Positions 1-8,253 of a stretch of 64,000 nucleotides of DNA are shown here, piece after piece. A program made the translations under genes and the position numbers. Origin of the DNA: Brevundimonas sp. (GTDB lineage: Bacteria; Pseudomonadota; Alphaproteobacteria; Caulobacterales; Caulobacteraceae); the NCBI RefSeq assembly GCF_030704825.1, contig NZ_JAUYNX010000038.1, positions 60,821-124,820 on the forward strand, written 5' to 3'. The notes below the pieces were generated by a model. The model did no database searches. It had not been told where the DNA came from and was given only the letters and a program-made list of their open reading frames with translations. Numbering within the stretch: position 1 is the first letter of the stretch; each line of letters begins with the position of its first letter.

Positions 1-546
1 GTCGGCGCCGCGGGCGTAATAGAAGGTCGGTCCGGCGGGCGCGCGCCGCCACCGCTCCAGCAGCCCGGCCGCCTCGTCGGCGAGGGGCCTCGCGGTCAGG
101 TCGGCCTCGAGCAGGCCCCCGGCCTCGCGGATCGCCTCGGGGATGAGCGTGAGGGCGCCGTCGATCAATCGCCAGTCGACCTCGAGCCGGTTCCGCATCC
201 GGTCGCCCAGGGCGCGATCCTCATTGTCCGTGTCGCCGTAGTCGATCATCAGGCGCGGTTTCAGGGCCGCGATCGCGTCAAGGTCGGGAGCGCGCCCGCC
301 GCCGCCCGGCGCGCCCAGTTCCGGCAGCCTGGCGGCCAGCGCCGGCAGGGCCGCCAGCGCGCTCGCCGACGGTCGGCGCGGCCAGCCCGCCAGCCGGTCC
401 CGGGCGACCGCCCAGATCAGCAGGGCAGCCGGCTGGCCCGCCGCCACCACGTTGGGGGCGGAACCGGCTGACCCGCGGGCGCAGCCCGCGAGCGCCACGG
501 CGCCGCCTCCCAGTCCGATCAGCGCCGATCGCCGCGTCGTGCTCAT
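1..546 (-). CDS. Iron-complex ABC transporter substrate-binding lipoprotein (partial, 3' end off window)
   Basis: The first 182 codons are present and the reading frame runs off the left edge. The N-terminus has twin arginines at residues 5-6, a hydrophobic stretch and a lipobox LAGC with the acylated Cys at 22, so it is probably exported (possibly by Tat) and membrane-anchored. The segment that follows resembles FecB/BtuF-type binding proteins: an LIWAVARDRLAGWPRR strand-turn, then DLDAIAALKPRLMIDYG, the usual 'the receptor should lie at' strand-helix unit. The family delivers siderophore or cobalamin-like ligands to an ABC permease, but the ligand cannot be read here. It diverges from the peptide transporter downstream; any permease and ATPase would lie outside the window. 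Confidence 0.75.
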   Translation of the reverse strand, partial: MSTTRRSALIGLGGGAVALAGCARGSAGSAPNVVAAGQPAALLIWAVARDRLAGWPRRPSASALAALPALAARLPELGAPGGGGRAPDLDAIAALKPRLMIDYGDTDNEDRALGDRMRNRLEVDWRLIDGALTLIPEAIREAGGLLEADLTARPLADEAAGLLERWRRAPAGPTFYYARGAD

Positions 547-730
547 GGGGCCCCGCCAAACTGATTCCCGTCATTCTGCCGCGCCGCCGGACGACGCGCC
601 ACCTCACAGCCAATTTACCCTTAACTCTTGTCCGGTCTTGCTCCGCGTGCTGCTTATGCGCCTTCGCGCGTCAGGTGGGGCGCAGCAATATGGGAGTGGG
701 CCGTTGAGTACGACGGACGAGGGAGGCTCG

Positions 731-2605
731 ATGACAACGACGCCCCAAAAGACCTTTCTGGGACATCCGCGCGGGCTGGTGATCCTGTTCTTCACCGAGA
801 TGTGGGAGCGGTTTTCCTTCTACGGGATGCGCGCCCTGCTGGTTCTGTACCTGACCCAGCATTTCCTGTTTGGCTCGGCTGAAGCCCAGGGCATTTACGC
901 CGCCTATGCGGCGCTGGTCTATCTGATGCCGGTGCTGGGCGGCGCGATCGCCGACCGCTTCCTGGGGTCTCGCAAGGCCGTGACCATCGGCGCCCTGCTG
1001 CTGGTCGCCGGTCACTTCACCATGGCCTTCGAGGGTTCGGGCGGACGCGAGTACATCCAGTACGGCGGTCAGGAATACCGGATCGAGGTCGAGGGCCGTG
1101 ACGCCGACCGCCAACTGTTCGCCATGGTGGGCGACGAGAAGGTGCCGATCGACGTCGGACCGGAGGGCATTCGCGTCTCCGGCATTCCCACGGCGGCGGA
1201 GTCGGCCCAGGCCCAGGCCGCGGCGGCGACGCCCGCCACCGTGCCGGCGGCGGCGACCGTCACGGACCCGGAAGCGGCCGCCGTGCCGGCGGACGGCCCT
1301 GCCACCGCCATCGCGACCGCGCCGGAAACGGTGGCGGACGCCGCGCGTCCCGACGCCGTGACAGCTCCCGGCGCCCTGCCGGCCCTGATCGGTCCCGACG
1401 ACTACGAGATTCGCAAGGCCGTTGATGTCCAGGGGCAGTATGTTCTGTTCTTCGCCCTGGCACTGATCATCGTCGGCGTGGGCTTCCTGAAACCCAACAT
1501 TTCGACGGTGGTGGGCTCGCTCTACGAGCAGAACGATCCGCGCCGCGACTCGGGCTTCACCATCTTCTATGTCGGCATCAATCTGGGCTCGATCCTTGCT
1601 ACCGCCCTGTGCGGCTGGCTGGGCATCGAATACGGGTGGCGCTACGGCTTCGGCCTGGCCGGCATCGGCATGCTGGCCGGTCTGATCACCTTCTGGCTGG
1701 GCCAGAAGTGGCTTGGCGGACGCGCCGATCCGCCCGCCAGCGCCAAGCTGGACAAGAAGACCCTGGGCATCCCGCGGGAAGCCTGGATCTACATCCTCGG
1801 CATCCTGTTCGTCATCCCGACCTGGCTGGTCGTGCAGCAGCACGACGCGGTCGAGGCGTCGCTGCTGTATCTCGTGCCGACGGTGTTCGCCGGCCTGCTG
1901 CTGTATTCCCTCACCTTCCTGAGGGGCGACGACCGCTGGAAGATGCTGGCGGCGATCATTCTGACCATGTTCTCGGTTCTGTTCTGGACCCTGTTCGAGC
2001 AGGCCGGCTCCTCGCTGACCCTGTTCGCTGACCAGTCCACCCAGATGCCGGGCTGGTTCAACGCGGCCCAGACCCAGACCTTCAACCCCGGCATGATCGT
2101 GGTCTTCGGTCCCGTCATGGCGGCGCTGTGGGTTCTGCTGGCCAAACGCGGCCTGAACCCCAGCGTGCCCCTGAAGTTCGCCTTCGGCCTCATCCTGGTC
2201 GGCGCCGGCTTCCTGCTGCTGGTGTGGGCTTCGAAGGCCTTCGTCACCGTGGACTTCAAGGTGCCGCTGCTCTGGCTGTTCCTTGCCTACTTCCTGCACT
2301 CCATCGGCGAGCTCTGCCTTTCGCCGGTCGGCCTGTCGATGATCACCAAACTGTCGGTGGCCAGGATGGTCGGCATGATGATGGGGGCCTGGTTCATGGC
2401 CTCGGCGCTGGCGCATATCATCGCGGGCATAGTCGCCAAATCGACGGCCACCGAGACGGTCGGCGGCGTGGTGACCAATCCACAACTGGCGCTGGAGACC
2501 TACGCAGGCGTGTTCCAGACCATCGGCCTGTACGGCGTGGGCATCGGCCTTATCCTGCTGGTCATCTCGCCCGTGCTGAAGTGGATGATGCGCGGCGTTC
2601 AGTAG
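731..2605 (+). CDS. POT/PTR family proton-dependent peptide transporter with large periplasmic insert
   Basis: Inner-membrane proton:oligopeptide symporter of the major facilitator superfamily. The POT signature ExxERFxFYG is present at residues 23-32, and later helices carry the conserved GxGFLKPNIS stretch and the FYVGINLGS motif. At 624 aa it is much longer than the usual 450-500 aa. The excess is one block of about 130 residues (about 102-232) between TM3 and TM4. That block opens with a short beta-like part (REYIQYGGQEYRIEVEGRD) and continues as an Ala/Pro/Thr-rich linker; topology puts it in the periplasm. ATG 731 was chosen because a GGGAGG ribosome site sits 5 bases upstream. A terminator follows the stop. 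It is likely monocistronic. Confidence 0.9.
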   Translation: MTTTPQKTFLGHPRGLVILFFTEMWERFSFYGMRALLVLYLTQHFLFGSAEAQGIYAAYAALVYLMPVLGGAIADRFLGSRKAVTIGALLLVAGHFTMAFEGSGGREYIQYGGQEYRIEVEGRDADRQLFAMVGDEKVPIDVGPEGIRVSGIPTAAESAQAQAAAATPATVPAAATVTDPEAAAVPADGPATAIATAPETVADAARPDAVTAPGALPALIGPDDYEIRKAVDVQGQYVLFFALALIIVGVGFLKPNISTVVGSLYEQNDPRRDSGFTIFYVGINLGSILATALCGWLGIEYGWRYGFGLAGIGMLAGLITFWLGQKWLGGRADPPASAKLDKKTLGIPREAWIYILGILFVIPTWLVVQQHDAVEASLLYLVPTVFAGLLLYSLTFLRGDDRWKMLAAIILTMFSVLFWTLFEQAGSSLTLFADQSTQMPGWFNAAQTQTFNPGMIVVFGPVMAALWVLLAKRGLNPSVPLKFAFGLILVGAGFLLLVWASKAFVTVDFKVPLLWLFLAYFLHSIGELCLSPVGLSMITKLSVARMVGMMMGAWFMASALAHIIAGIVAKSTATETVGGVVTNPQLALETYAGVFQTIGLYGVGIGLILLVISPVLKWMMRGVQ

Positions 2606-2630
2606 GGCCCGGCAATCGACCAGGAACAGG

Positions 2631-2661
2631 AAGGGCGGGGCCTCGCGGCTCCGCCCTTTTT
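2631..2661 (+). terminator. Rho-independent terminator after the peptide transporter
   Basis: An 8-bp stem (AAGGGCGG pairing with CCGCCCTT) with a 12-base loop ends in five T residues, 25 bases past the transporter stop. On the other strand the hairpin has no T-run, so it should not stop the convergent receptor transcript. Confidence 0.75.
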
Positions 2662-2712
2662 GACGCGTCGGGCAGGCGCGCCTCGAGTTTCGGGGGTGGG
2701 GGATCGCCTTCT

Positions 2713-4809
2713 TCAGAAGGTCTTTCTTATCTGGACGAACAGCCAGGGGCTCATCTTGGTGCGCCGGACCTCGCGGAAGGCCAGGGGGGCGGTGTCGCGC
2801 GGGCCCGTGTGGATGTGGCGGTCGTAGCCGGTGGCGCGGTCGGTGGCGTTGCCCAGATCGACACGAACCGTCAGGTCGCGGCGCGGCTTCCACTGGCCAT
2901 AGGCGCTGACGCCCGGTTCGGCGTGGAAGGCGCGAACCTCGCGCACCCTGAAGGCGCGGCCCTTGTCGACGTTGCAGCCGTGGTCGAAACCGTACGACCA
3001 GCGCCCGCCTTGCAGGTCGTGATTGAAAGCGACGCCGCAGCCGAAGGCCTGATTGCCCTCGAAGCGGCGGGTCTCGCCGGTCAGAGGATCGGTCACCTCG
3101 GTATGGACCCAGCTGGCGCGGGCCTGGAGGCGCGCGTTGGGGATGCCCAGCTTGTCCATCGGCAGGGTCAGGCGTGTTTCGAACAGATCGAACGAGCCGT
3201 CGCCGATGTTGCCGACCGCGTCGAAACCGCCGGCCAGGGGGATGAGGTCGACCACGTCCTCGACCTCGCCGTGCTGCAGGGTGAGGCTCAGCACGCCCTC
3301 TCCCCAGAAGCGGCGCTCATAGACGGCTTCCAGCAGGGTAGTCTTTTCAGGTTCGAGATCGGGGTTGCCGCCCTCGACCTGGCCAATGTCGATGTCGGCC
3401 GAGGCGACGAAGTCGTCGAAGTCCAGCTGTCCCACCTCGCGCTCGGCGCGGACGCGGAACTGGTGGCCGGTCCAGGGCGTCCAGGTCGCCTGGATGCGGG
3501 GCTTGGGATAGACGAAGGCCTTGGTCAGGTCGCTGTCGCCGGACTGGCTGATCTCGGACACCTCCACCCGCAGCCCGCCCTCGACGGTCAGGGTCGGGCC
3601 GGGCCGCCACGTGACCTGGCCGAAGGCTTCGCCGCGCAGTTCCTCGACCCTGACCGAGGACGACGGCAGCGGGATCGGCACGCCGTTCTCCTCATAGGCG
3701 GTGGCGCTGTCGAGGAAGTTGTAGGCCGCCTCGCCGCCGGTCTCGAACGCCCAGCGGTCGTTGGGCCGGAAGCGCACGATGGCGCGGGCGATCGATTCGC
3801 CCGCCGATGCGTCGGACATGAAGATCGAGCCGTCGCCGCTGCTTTCCGAGACGCCGGTATAGTCCTCGGTGGAGAACCGCTGCAGGCCGGTGAGCTCGAG
3901 CGCCGTGCGAGGTCCCAGGTCGCGGGTCCAGCTGACGCCCAGCTCGCTGTCGACCTCGTCCGATTCCTCGTCGTTGAAGCTGTCGGATCCGGCGCCGGAA
4001 CGGATCAGCAGGTCCTGGGAATTCTCCTGGCCGAACCAGCCCAGCAGGCCGTTGATGCGCAGCAGGCCGCCGGCGACGCGGCGCTGGACGGCCCCGGTGG
4101 CCCGCACCGTACGGATGCGGTCCCACAGCACCAGGTCGGCGTCCTGGATCAGATCGCCGGCGGCGTTGTAGCGGCGGCGAAAGCCCTCGCCCGTCCCGTC
4201 CGTGCGGTCGCTGAAGGCGTTCAGCGACCCCTCGATCTGATTGTCGCCCTCGCGCCGGGACCATCGGGCCGAGACCACGGGGCCGATATAGCCATCGGGA
4301 TAGAAATAGGCGTTGGCCTCGATCACCCGCTCGACCGTGACCGTGCGGATCAGGACGACATTGGCGACGACCGATCGCCCCTGCATGTCGATACCCGGCG
4401 CTCCGCCGCGGATCAGTTCGATGCGGGACACGCCGGCGGCCGAGATGCGGCGCAGGATGTCATCAAGACCGTCGCTCTTGGTCGAGGGCCGTGCGCCGTC
4501 GACCAGGACGTTTCCGGCCGTGCCGGCCAGGCCTCGGGCGTCGGTGTCGCCGGTGTCCAGGCTGAAGCCGGGCAGGCGGGCGATCATGTCCAGGGCGGTG
4601 TCGGGCCGGGCGTCGGCGAAGAAGGCCGGCTCGAACACCAGCACGCCCTGCTGGGCGGTGTCGACCGAAGGGGCGCTCCCGGCCGGGCCCGTCGGGACCG
4701 GCGCGCTGGCGGCGGTCTGGGCGGCCGCCTGCGAGGGCGAGGTCTGGGCCAACGCCGGCCCCGAGAGGGCGCACGCGGCCGCTCCGGCCAGCCAGACTGC
4801 TTTTCTCAT
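2713..4809 (-). CDS. TonB-dependent outer-membrane receptor, tandem copy A
   Basis: A 698-aa outer-membrane receptor. It has a signal peptide ending at ALA-Q (residue 22), a low-complexity spacer, a plug domain (about 50-165, with GNVLVDGARPSTKSDG and IELIRGGAPGID) and a beta-barrel that ends in the canonical C-terminal Phe (QIRKTF). It is a clear paralog of the next gene (4936-6975): AQQGVLVF, RPxSALDM-type plug starts, GAPGIDMQG, ATWTPW/ATWTPM and LEPE strands are shared. The usual TonB box is not obvious, though the AQQGVLVF segment occupies that position. The substrate is unknown. It is preceded by its own copy of a 41-bp conserved element, so it is probably transcribed separately from copy B. 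Confidence 0.88.
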   Translation of the reverse strand: MRKAVWLAGAAACALSGPALAQTSPSQAAAQTAASAPVPTGPAGSAPSVDTAQQGVLVFEPAFFADARPDTALDMIARLPGFSLDTGDTDARGLAGTAGNVLVDGARPSTKSDGLDDILRRISAAGVSRIELIRGGAPGIDMQGRSVVANVVLIRTVTVERVIEANAYFYPDGYIGPVVSARWSRREGDNQIEGSLNAFSDRTDGTGEGFRRRYNAAGDLIQDADLVLWDRIRTVRATGAVQRRVAGGLLRINGLLGWFGQENSQDLLIRSGAGSDSFNDEESDEVDSELGVSWTRDLGPRTALELTGLQRFSTEDYTGVSESSGDGSIFMSDASAGESIARAIVRFRPNDRWAFETGGEAAYNFLDSATAYEENGVPIPLPSSSVRVEELRGEAFGQVTWRPGPTLTVEGGLRVEVSEISQSGDSDLTKAFVYPKPRIQATWTPWTGHQFRVRAEREVGQLDFDDFVASADIDIGQVEGGNPDLEPEKTTLLEAVYERRFWGEGVLSLTLQHGEVEDVVDLIPLAGGFDAVGNIGDGSFDLFETRLTLPMDKLGIPNARLQARASWVHTEVTDPLTGETRRFEGNQAFGCGVAFNHDLQGGRWSYGFDHGCNVDKGRAFRVREVRAFHAEPGVSAYGQWKPRRDLTVRVDLGNATDRATGYDRHIHTGPRDTAPLAFREVRRTKMSPWLFVQIRKTF

Positions 4810-4855
4810 GAACCCTCTCCCGGTTAAGGCAAAGGTGCGCGCGCGCCTGCCGGGC

Positions 4856-4896
4856 CTCCAGTTAAAAGCGGGACAGGTGGATTAATTCGCCGACAG
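4856..4896 (-). promoter_or_regulatory. Conserved upstream element of receptor copy A
   Basis: 41 bp, identical at 34 positions and without gaps to 7028-7068. It ends 46 bp before the start codon of copy A. The best-conserved core on the minus strand is TTAATCCACCTGTCC, followed by TAACTGGAG. Conservation and spacing suggest a shared promoter or operator. No standard sigma-70 or FecI consensus could be assigned with confidence. Confidence 0.6.
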
Positions 4897-4935
4897 GCTT
4901 GGGGCGGCTCGATGGCCGCCCCGCCGGCCCTGGAA

Positions 4936-6975
4936 TCAGAACGTCTTGCGAAGCCGCAGGGAGATGAAGGTCCGGGGGTTGATGTAGCGGTTCTCGTAGA
5001 AGGCCACGGGCCGGGCCGCCGTGCGATCGGCGAAGACCGTGCGCTGCACCTCGAAATCATCCCAGACGTTGATCTGGGCCCGCAGGGCGAGGGTGGGGCT
5101 CGGCTTGTACTCGGCCCAGAGCTCGAAATAGTCGGCGCCGCGGAAGCCCGAGGTCTGGTCGGGATCGTAGTTGAACTGGTGCAGGGTCGCGATCCAGGCG
5201 CCGCCCCACTCCAGTTTCCAGGAGGGAATGTTCTGGGCGATGGTGAAGACCGGTTGCGACGGCCGTAGCCCCGAGATGGCGCGCGTTTCGCCCGTGGTCG
5301 GATCGGTCACCTCTGTGTGGTTCCAGGTGTTGCGGAAGCCCAGACGTCCGCCGGTGAAGCCGAACCTGTCCGTCGGCACCAGCACATTGACCACCAGCTG
5401 ATCCAGGGTGCCGTCGCCGATGTTGCCGACCGCCGACAGGCCGCCGTCCAGCGGGATCACGTCGATGGCGTCGACGATCTCGTCGTGACGCAGGCCGATG
5501 CTGACGATGCCGTCGGTCCAGAAGCGCCGCTCATAGGTGACTTCGGTGATCCAGCGTTGTTCGGGTTCCAGATCGGCGTTGCCGCCCAGCACATTCTCCT
5601 CGTCCAGATCGGAGGAGGCGGCGAAGTCGCCGAAGTCCAGCTGGCCCAGTTCACGCTCGAACCTGAAGCGGAACTGGTTGTTCGGCATCGGCGTCCAGGT
5701 CGCCTGAAGCCGGGGCTTGGCGAAGAAGAAGCTCTTCTCCTGGTCGGCGTCCCCCGACTGGGTGATGGTCGAGGCCTCGAGGCGCAGGCCGCCTTCCAGG
5801 GTCAGGGTCGGGCGAACGCGCCACGTCGCCTTGCCGAAGGCCTCGCCGCGCGTCTCCTCGACCTTGACCGAGGCCGAGGGGAGGGGCACCGCGACGCCGC
5901 CGACGGTGAAGGCCTGCTCGATCTCCAGCATGTTGTAGGCGACCTCGCCGCCGCCCTCGAAGGTCAGGGCGGGCGAGCGTTCGAAACGCAGCAGGCTGCG
6001 GAAGATGGTTTCGGACGCGTCGCCCTCGGCGACGAAAAGCTGTTCCGGACTGTCGACGGCGCCGACACGGGTGCGCGATGTCGAGGCGTTTTCGAAATCG
6101 TTGAACTGGTGAATGAACCGGGTCTCGAGATTGAGGCGGGGGCTCAGCGGGCGGGTGTAGACCGCCCCGAACTCGCCGCCAGAGCCGTCTTCCTCGAACA
6201 GGTTCTCGCGCCGCACCGCGGGCGCCGTCTGCAGGTTGATGCTGTAGTAGTCGTTGACGCCGTAGCGCGCCGTCAGGTCGATCTTGCCGCCGAACAGGGG
6301 CGTGGCGAAGTTGCCCCGGATCGAGGTCCCACCGCCGTACTGGTCGTTGAAGAAGTCCTCCTGGCGAATGACGGCGCCATTGGCGTCGCGGCGGATCACG
6401 GGTCCCGTGCCGTTGGCGTCGCTGGTGGAAATGCCGTCGCTCAGGGTCACGCCCCAGGTCCGCTCGCCCTCCTTGGCCGTGAACTGCCAGGAGGCGCCAT
6501 GGACGTCCCGCCCGCCGTCGAAAAGGTAGCTGTTCAGGGTGAGGATCGACTGCCGGCTGGACTCGGCCCGGGTGATCACGTTCACGACGATCGCGAAGCC
6601 CTGCATGTCGATGCCGGGCGCGCCGCCGCGGATCAGCTCGATCCGCTCGACCTGGGCGGCGAGGGTGCGCCCCAGCACGGCCGAGCCGGTGTCGTTCTTG
6701 GAGGCCGGGCGCGATCCATTGACCAGGATGTTGCCGACCGATCCCTCGAAACCGCGGCTGCCGTCGCCGTCGACGACGGTGAAGCCCGGAATCCGGTTGA
6801 CCATGTCGAGGGCCGAGTTGGGGCGATGGTCGGCGAAGAAATCGGGCGTGAAGACCAGCACGCCTTGCTGGGCGGCGTCGGCCTGCGGCTCGGGCGCGGG
6901 CGGAGGGGTCTGGGCGAAGGCCGCGCCGCTGGTCATCAGGATGGCCGTCGTCGCCAGCAGTATGGTCTTGGTCAT
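4936..6975 (-). CDS. TonB-dependent outer-membrane receptor, tandem copy B
   Basis: A 679-aa receptor with signal peptide (MTKTILLATTAILMTSGAAFAQ), a Pro-rich spacer, a plug domain (about 35-145, with GNILVNGSRPASKND and IELIRGGAPGIDMQG) and a barrel ending LRLRKTF. It is the paralog of copy A immediately downstream, with the same domain lengths and matching strand motifs through the barrel (VEETRGEAFGKATWRVRPTLTLEG against VEELRGEAFGQVTWRPGPTLTVEG, abbreviated). Copy A starts 126 bp after this stop, so this is a local duplication. The TraB/GumN gene lies divergently upstream. The plug type, with very short loops, resembles receptors found in Caulobacter and sphingomonads whose ligands are mostly unknown. 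Confidence 0.88.
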   Translation of the reverse strand: MTKTILLATTAILMTSGAAFAQTPPPAPEPQADAAQQGVLVFTPDFFADHRPNSALDMVNRIPGFTVVDGDGSRGFEGSVGNILVNGSRPASKNDTGSAVLGRTLAAQVERIELIRGGAPGIDMQGFAIVVNVITRAESSRQSILTLNSYLFDGGRDVHGASWQFTAKEGERTWGVTLSDGISTSDANGTGPVIRRDANGAVIRQEDFFNDQYGGGTSIRGNFATPLFGGKIDLTARYGVNDYYSINLQTAPAVRRENLFEEDGSGGEFGAVYTRPLSPRLNLETRFIHQFNDFENASTSRTRVGAVDSPEQLFVAEGDASETIFRSLLRFERSPALTFEGGGEVAYNMLEIEQAFTVGGVAVPLPSASVKVEETRGEAFGKATWRVRPTLTLEGGLRLEASTITQSGDADQEKSFFFAKPRLQATWTPMPNNQFRFRFERELGQLDFGDFAASSDLDEENVLGGNADLEPEQRWITEVTYERRFWTDGIVSIGLRHDEIVDAIDVIPLDGGLSAVGNIGDGTLDQLVVNVLVPTDRFGFTGGRLGFRNTWNHTEVTDPTTGETRAISGLRPSQPVFTIAQNIPSWKLEWGGAWIATLHQFNYDPDQTSGFRGADYFELWAEYKPSPTLALRAQINVWDDFEVQRTVFADRTAARPVAFYENRYINPRTFISLRLRKTF

Positions 6976-7027
6976 TGCAGGGGTCCCCTCGTCGTGTGAC
7001 GAAGGTGTGGCTTCGCGTCGCGGTGCT

Positions 7028-7068
7028 CTCCAGTTACAAGACGGACAGGTGGATTAAATCTCGTACAG
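7028..7068 (-). promoter_or_regulatory. Conserved upstream element of receptor copy B
   Basis: This is the partner of 4856-4896 (34/41 identical, no gaps), ending 52 bp before the start codon of copy B and 77 bp before the divergent TraB-family gene. The same core is present on the minus strand: TTTAATCCACCTGTCC, then GTAACTGGAG. In the divergent setting it could act on both genes. Confidence 0.6.
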
Positions 7069-7145
7069 ATTACGTGCCTGTCATCAATGTGTTCTGAAAT
7101 GGACTGGCGGTTGCTTGGATCTGTTCCCATGAAGAAGGTATAGTC

Positions 7146-8165
7146 GTGAGATCGTTTCCCGCCGTTCTTTCTGTCCTCGCCATTCTGGGCGGCGCCTGGC
7201 TGTCGCCGGCGCCCGCCCGGGCCCAGACGGCCGAGCCCGGGGCGGCCGAACTGGACGAGGTGGTCGTCCTGGCCCGCCGGTCTGGCGCGCCGATGTGGAC
7301 GGTGACCCGGGGCGACAGCACCCTGATCCTGGTCGGCGCCATCACGGGCATTCCGCGCGACCTGTCGTGGCGGCCGGACGACCTGGAAGCGGCGGCGGAG
7401 CGTGCGGACCAGATCCTGTTGCCGCAGGAGGGCCGCGCCTCGGTGACCGACCTGTTCCGCATCATCTGGCGCGCCCGGACCATCAGCCAGTTGCCGCAGG
7501 GCATGACCAGCGCCGATTATCTCACGACGGAATACCAGGCCCGGCTTGAGGCGGTGATGGCCGGCGAGCGCAATCAGGACTGGCGACGCAAGAGCCTGCT
7601 GTTCCTCAGCTTCGACCTGATGCGGGACAAGGCCGGCTATACCGGCCAGCGGGGCGGCGACGACGCCACCGATGTGATCCGGCGGGCGGCGCGGCGGGCC
7701 CGGGTCCCGTTCCGCCCCGTGGGCACCGTGCGCGGCGACGAGATCGTCGAAAGCCTGATCTCGGCGCCGCAGTCGGTCCATCGGCCCTGCGTCGAAACGG
7801 CCATCGCCGCCGCCGAGCAAGGGCCCGAGGCGGCGCGCGAGCGGGCCGAGGACTGGTGGGCCCTGCGGGTTCCCGAGGTCATCGCATCGCCCATCGACAA
7901 GGCGCTGGCCCAGTGCTGGCCCTGGGGCGACCCCGGGATCGAGCCGCAGCTGAGGCAGCAGTGGGCGGCGGCGATCGAAACCTCGCTGATCTCGCCCGGG
8001 GTGACCATGGGCGTGGCCCCGATCCGGCTGCTGGCCCAGGAAGGCGGCGTGCTGGACGGGCTTGAGGCGCGGGGGTTCGACGTGGTGGGGCCGGACTGGA
8101 AGGCGGAGGCCCCGGAGACCGACGAGGCCGGTGTTGACGCGGCAGACTCCGAAAGGGGCGCCTAA
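7146..8165 (+). CDS. TraB/GumN family exported protein
   Basis: A 339-aa protein with a signal peptide (about 27 residues, ending APARAQ) and a TraB/GumN-type domain: WTVTRGDSTLILVGAITGIPRDLSW near 50-75 corresponds to the family's opening 'lwkv..g.s.lyllGt.H' strand pair, although the family's GTxH is replaced by GAIT. Members of this family are putative erythromycin-esterase/Tiki-like metal-dependent enzymes, with few functions proven. Losing the GTxH His may mean loss of a metal ligand. GTG 7146 was chosen for the AGAAGG sequence about 8 bases upstream. It is divergent from the receptors and probably exported to the periplasm. Confidence 0.75.
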   Translation: MRSFPAVLSVLAILGGAWLSPAPARAQTAEPGAAELDEVVVLARRSGAPMWTVTRGDSTLILVGAITGIPRDLSWRPDDLEAAAERADQILLPQEGRASVTDLFRIIWRARTISQLPQGMTSADYLTTEYQARLEAVMAGERNQDWRRKSLLFLSFDLMRDKAGYTGQRGGDDATDVIRRAARRARVPFRPVGTVRGDEIVESLISAPQSVHRPCVETAIAAAEQGPEAARERAEDWWALRVPEVIASPIDKALAQCWPWGDPGIEPQLRQQWAAAIETSLISPGVTMGVAPIRLLAQEGGVLDGLEARGFDVVGPDWKAEAPETDEAGVDAADSERGA

Positions 8166-8192
8166 CTCGTCTACCCTGGATACTTCGTCGGC

Positions 8193-8219
8193 CCGGGCGG
8201 TTCGTGTCCTGCCGCCCGG
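8193..8219. other. Inverted repeat between convergent genes
   Basis: A perfect 8-bp stem (CCGGGCGG with CCGCCCGG) and 11-base loop lie in the 88-bp gap between the convergent TraB-family and tldD genes. There is no T-run on either strand, so it may be a weak or Rho-assisted stop point. Confidence 0.35.
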
Positions 8220-8253
8220 CTGTCAGGCCCCTGCGTCAATCCCGGACGTAGCG

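Noticed and set aside
671..2893. 740-codon open frame on the minus strand over the peptide transporter
   Set aside because: High GC leaves long stop-free antisense frames; this one has a Gln/His/Arg-rich, non-domain composition and mirrors the codon pattern of the plus-strand gene.
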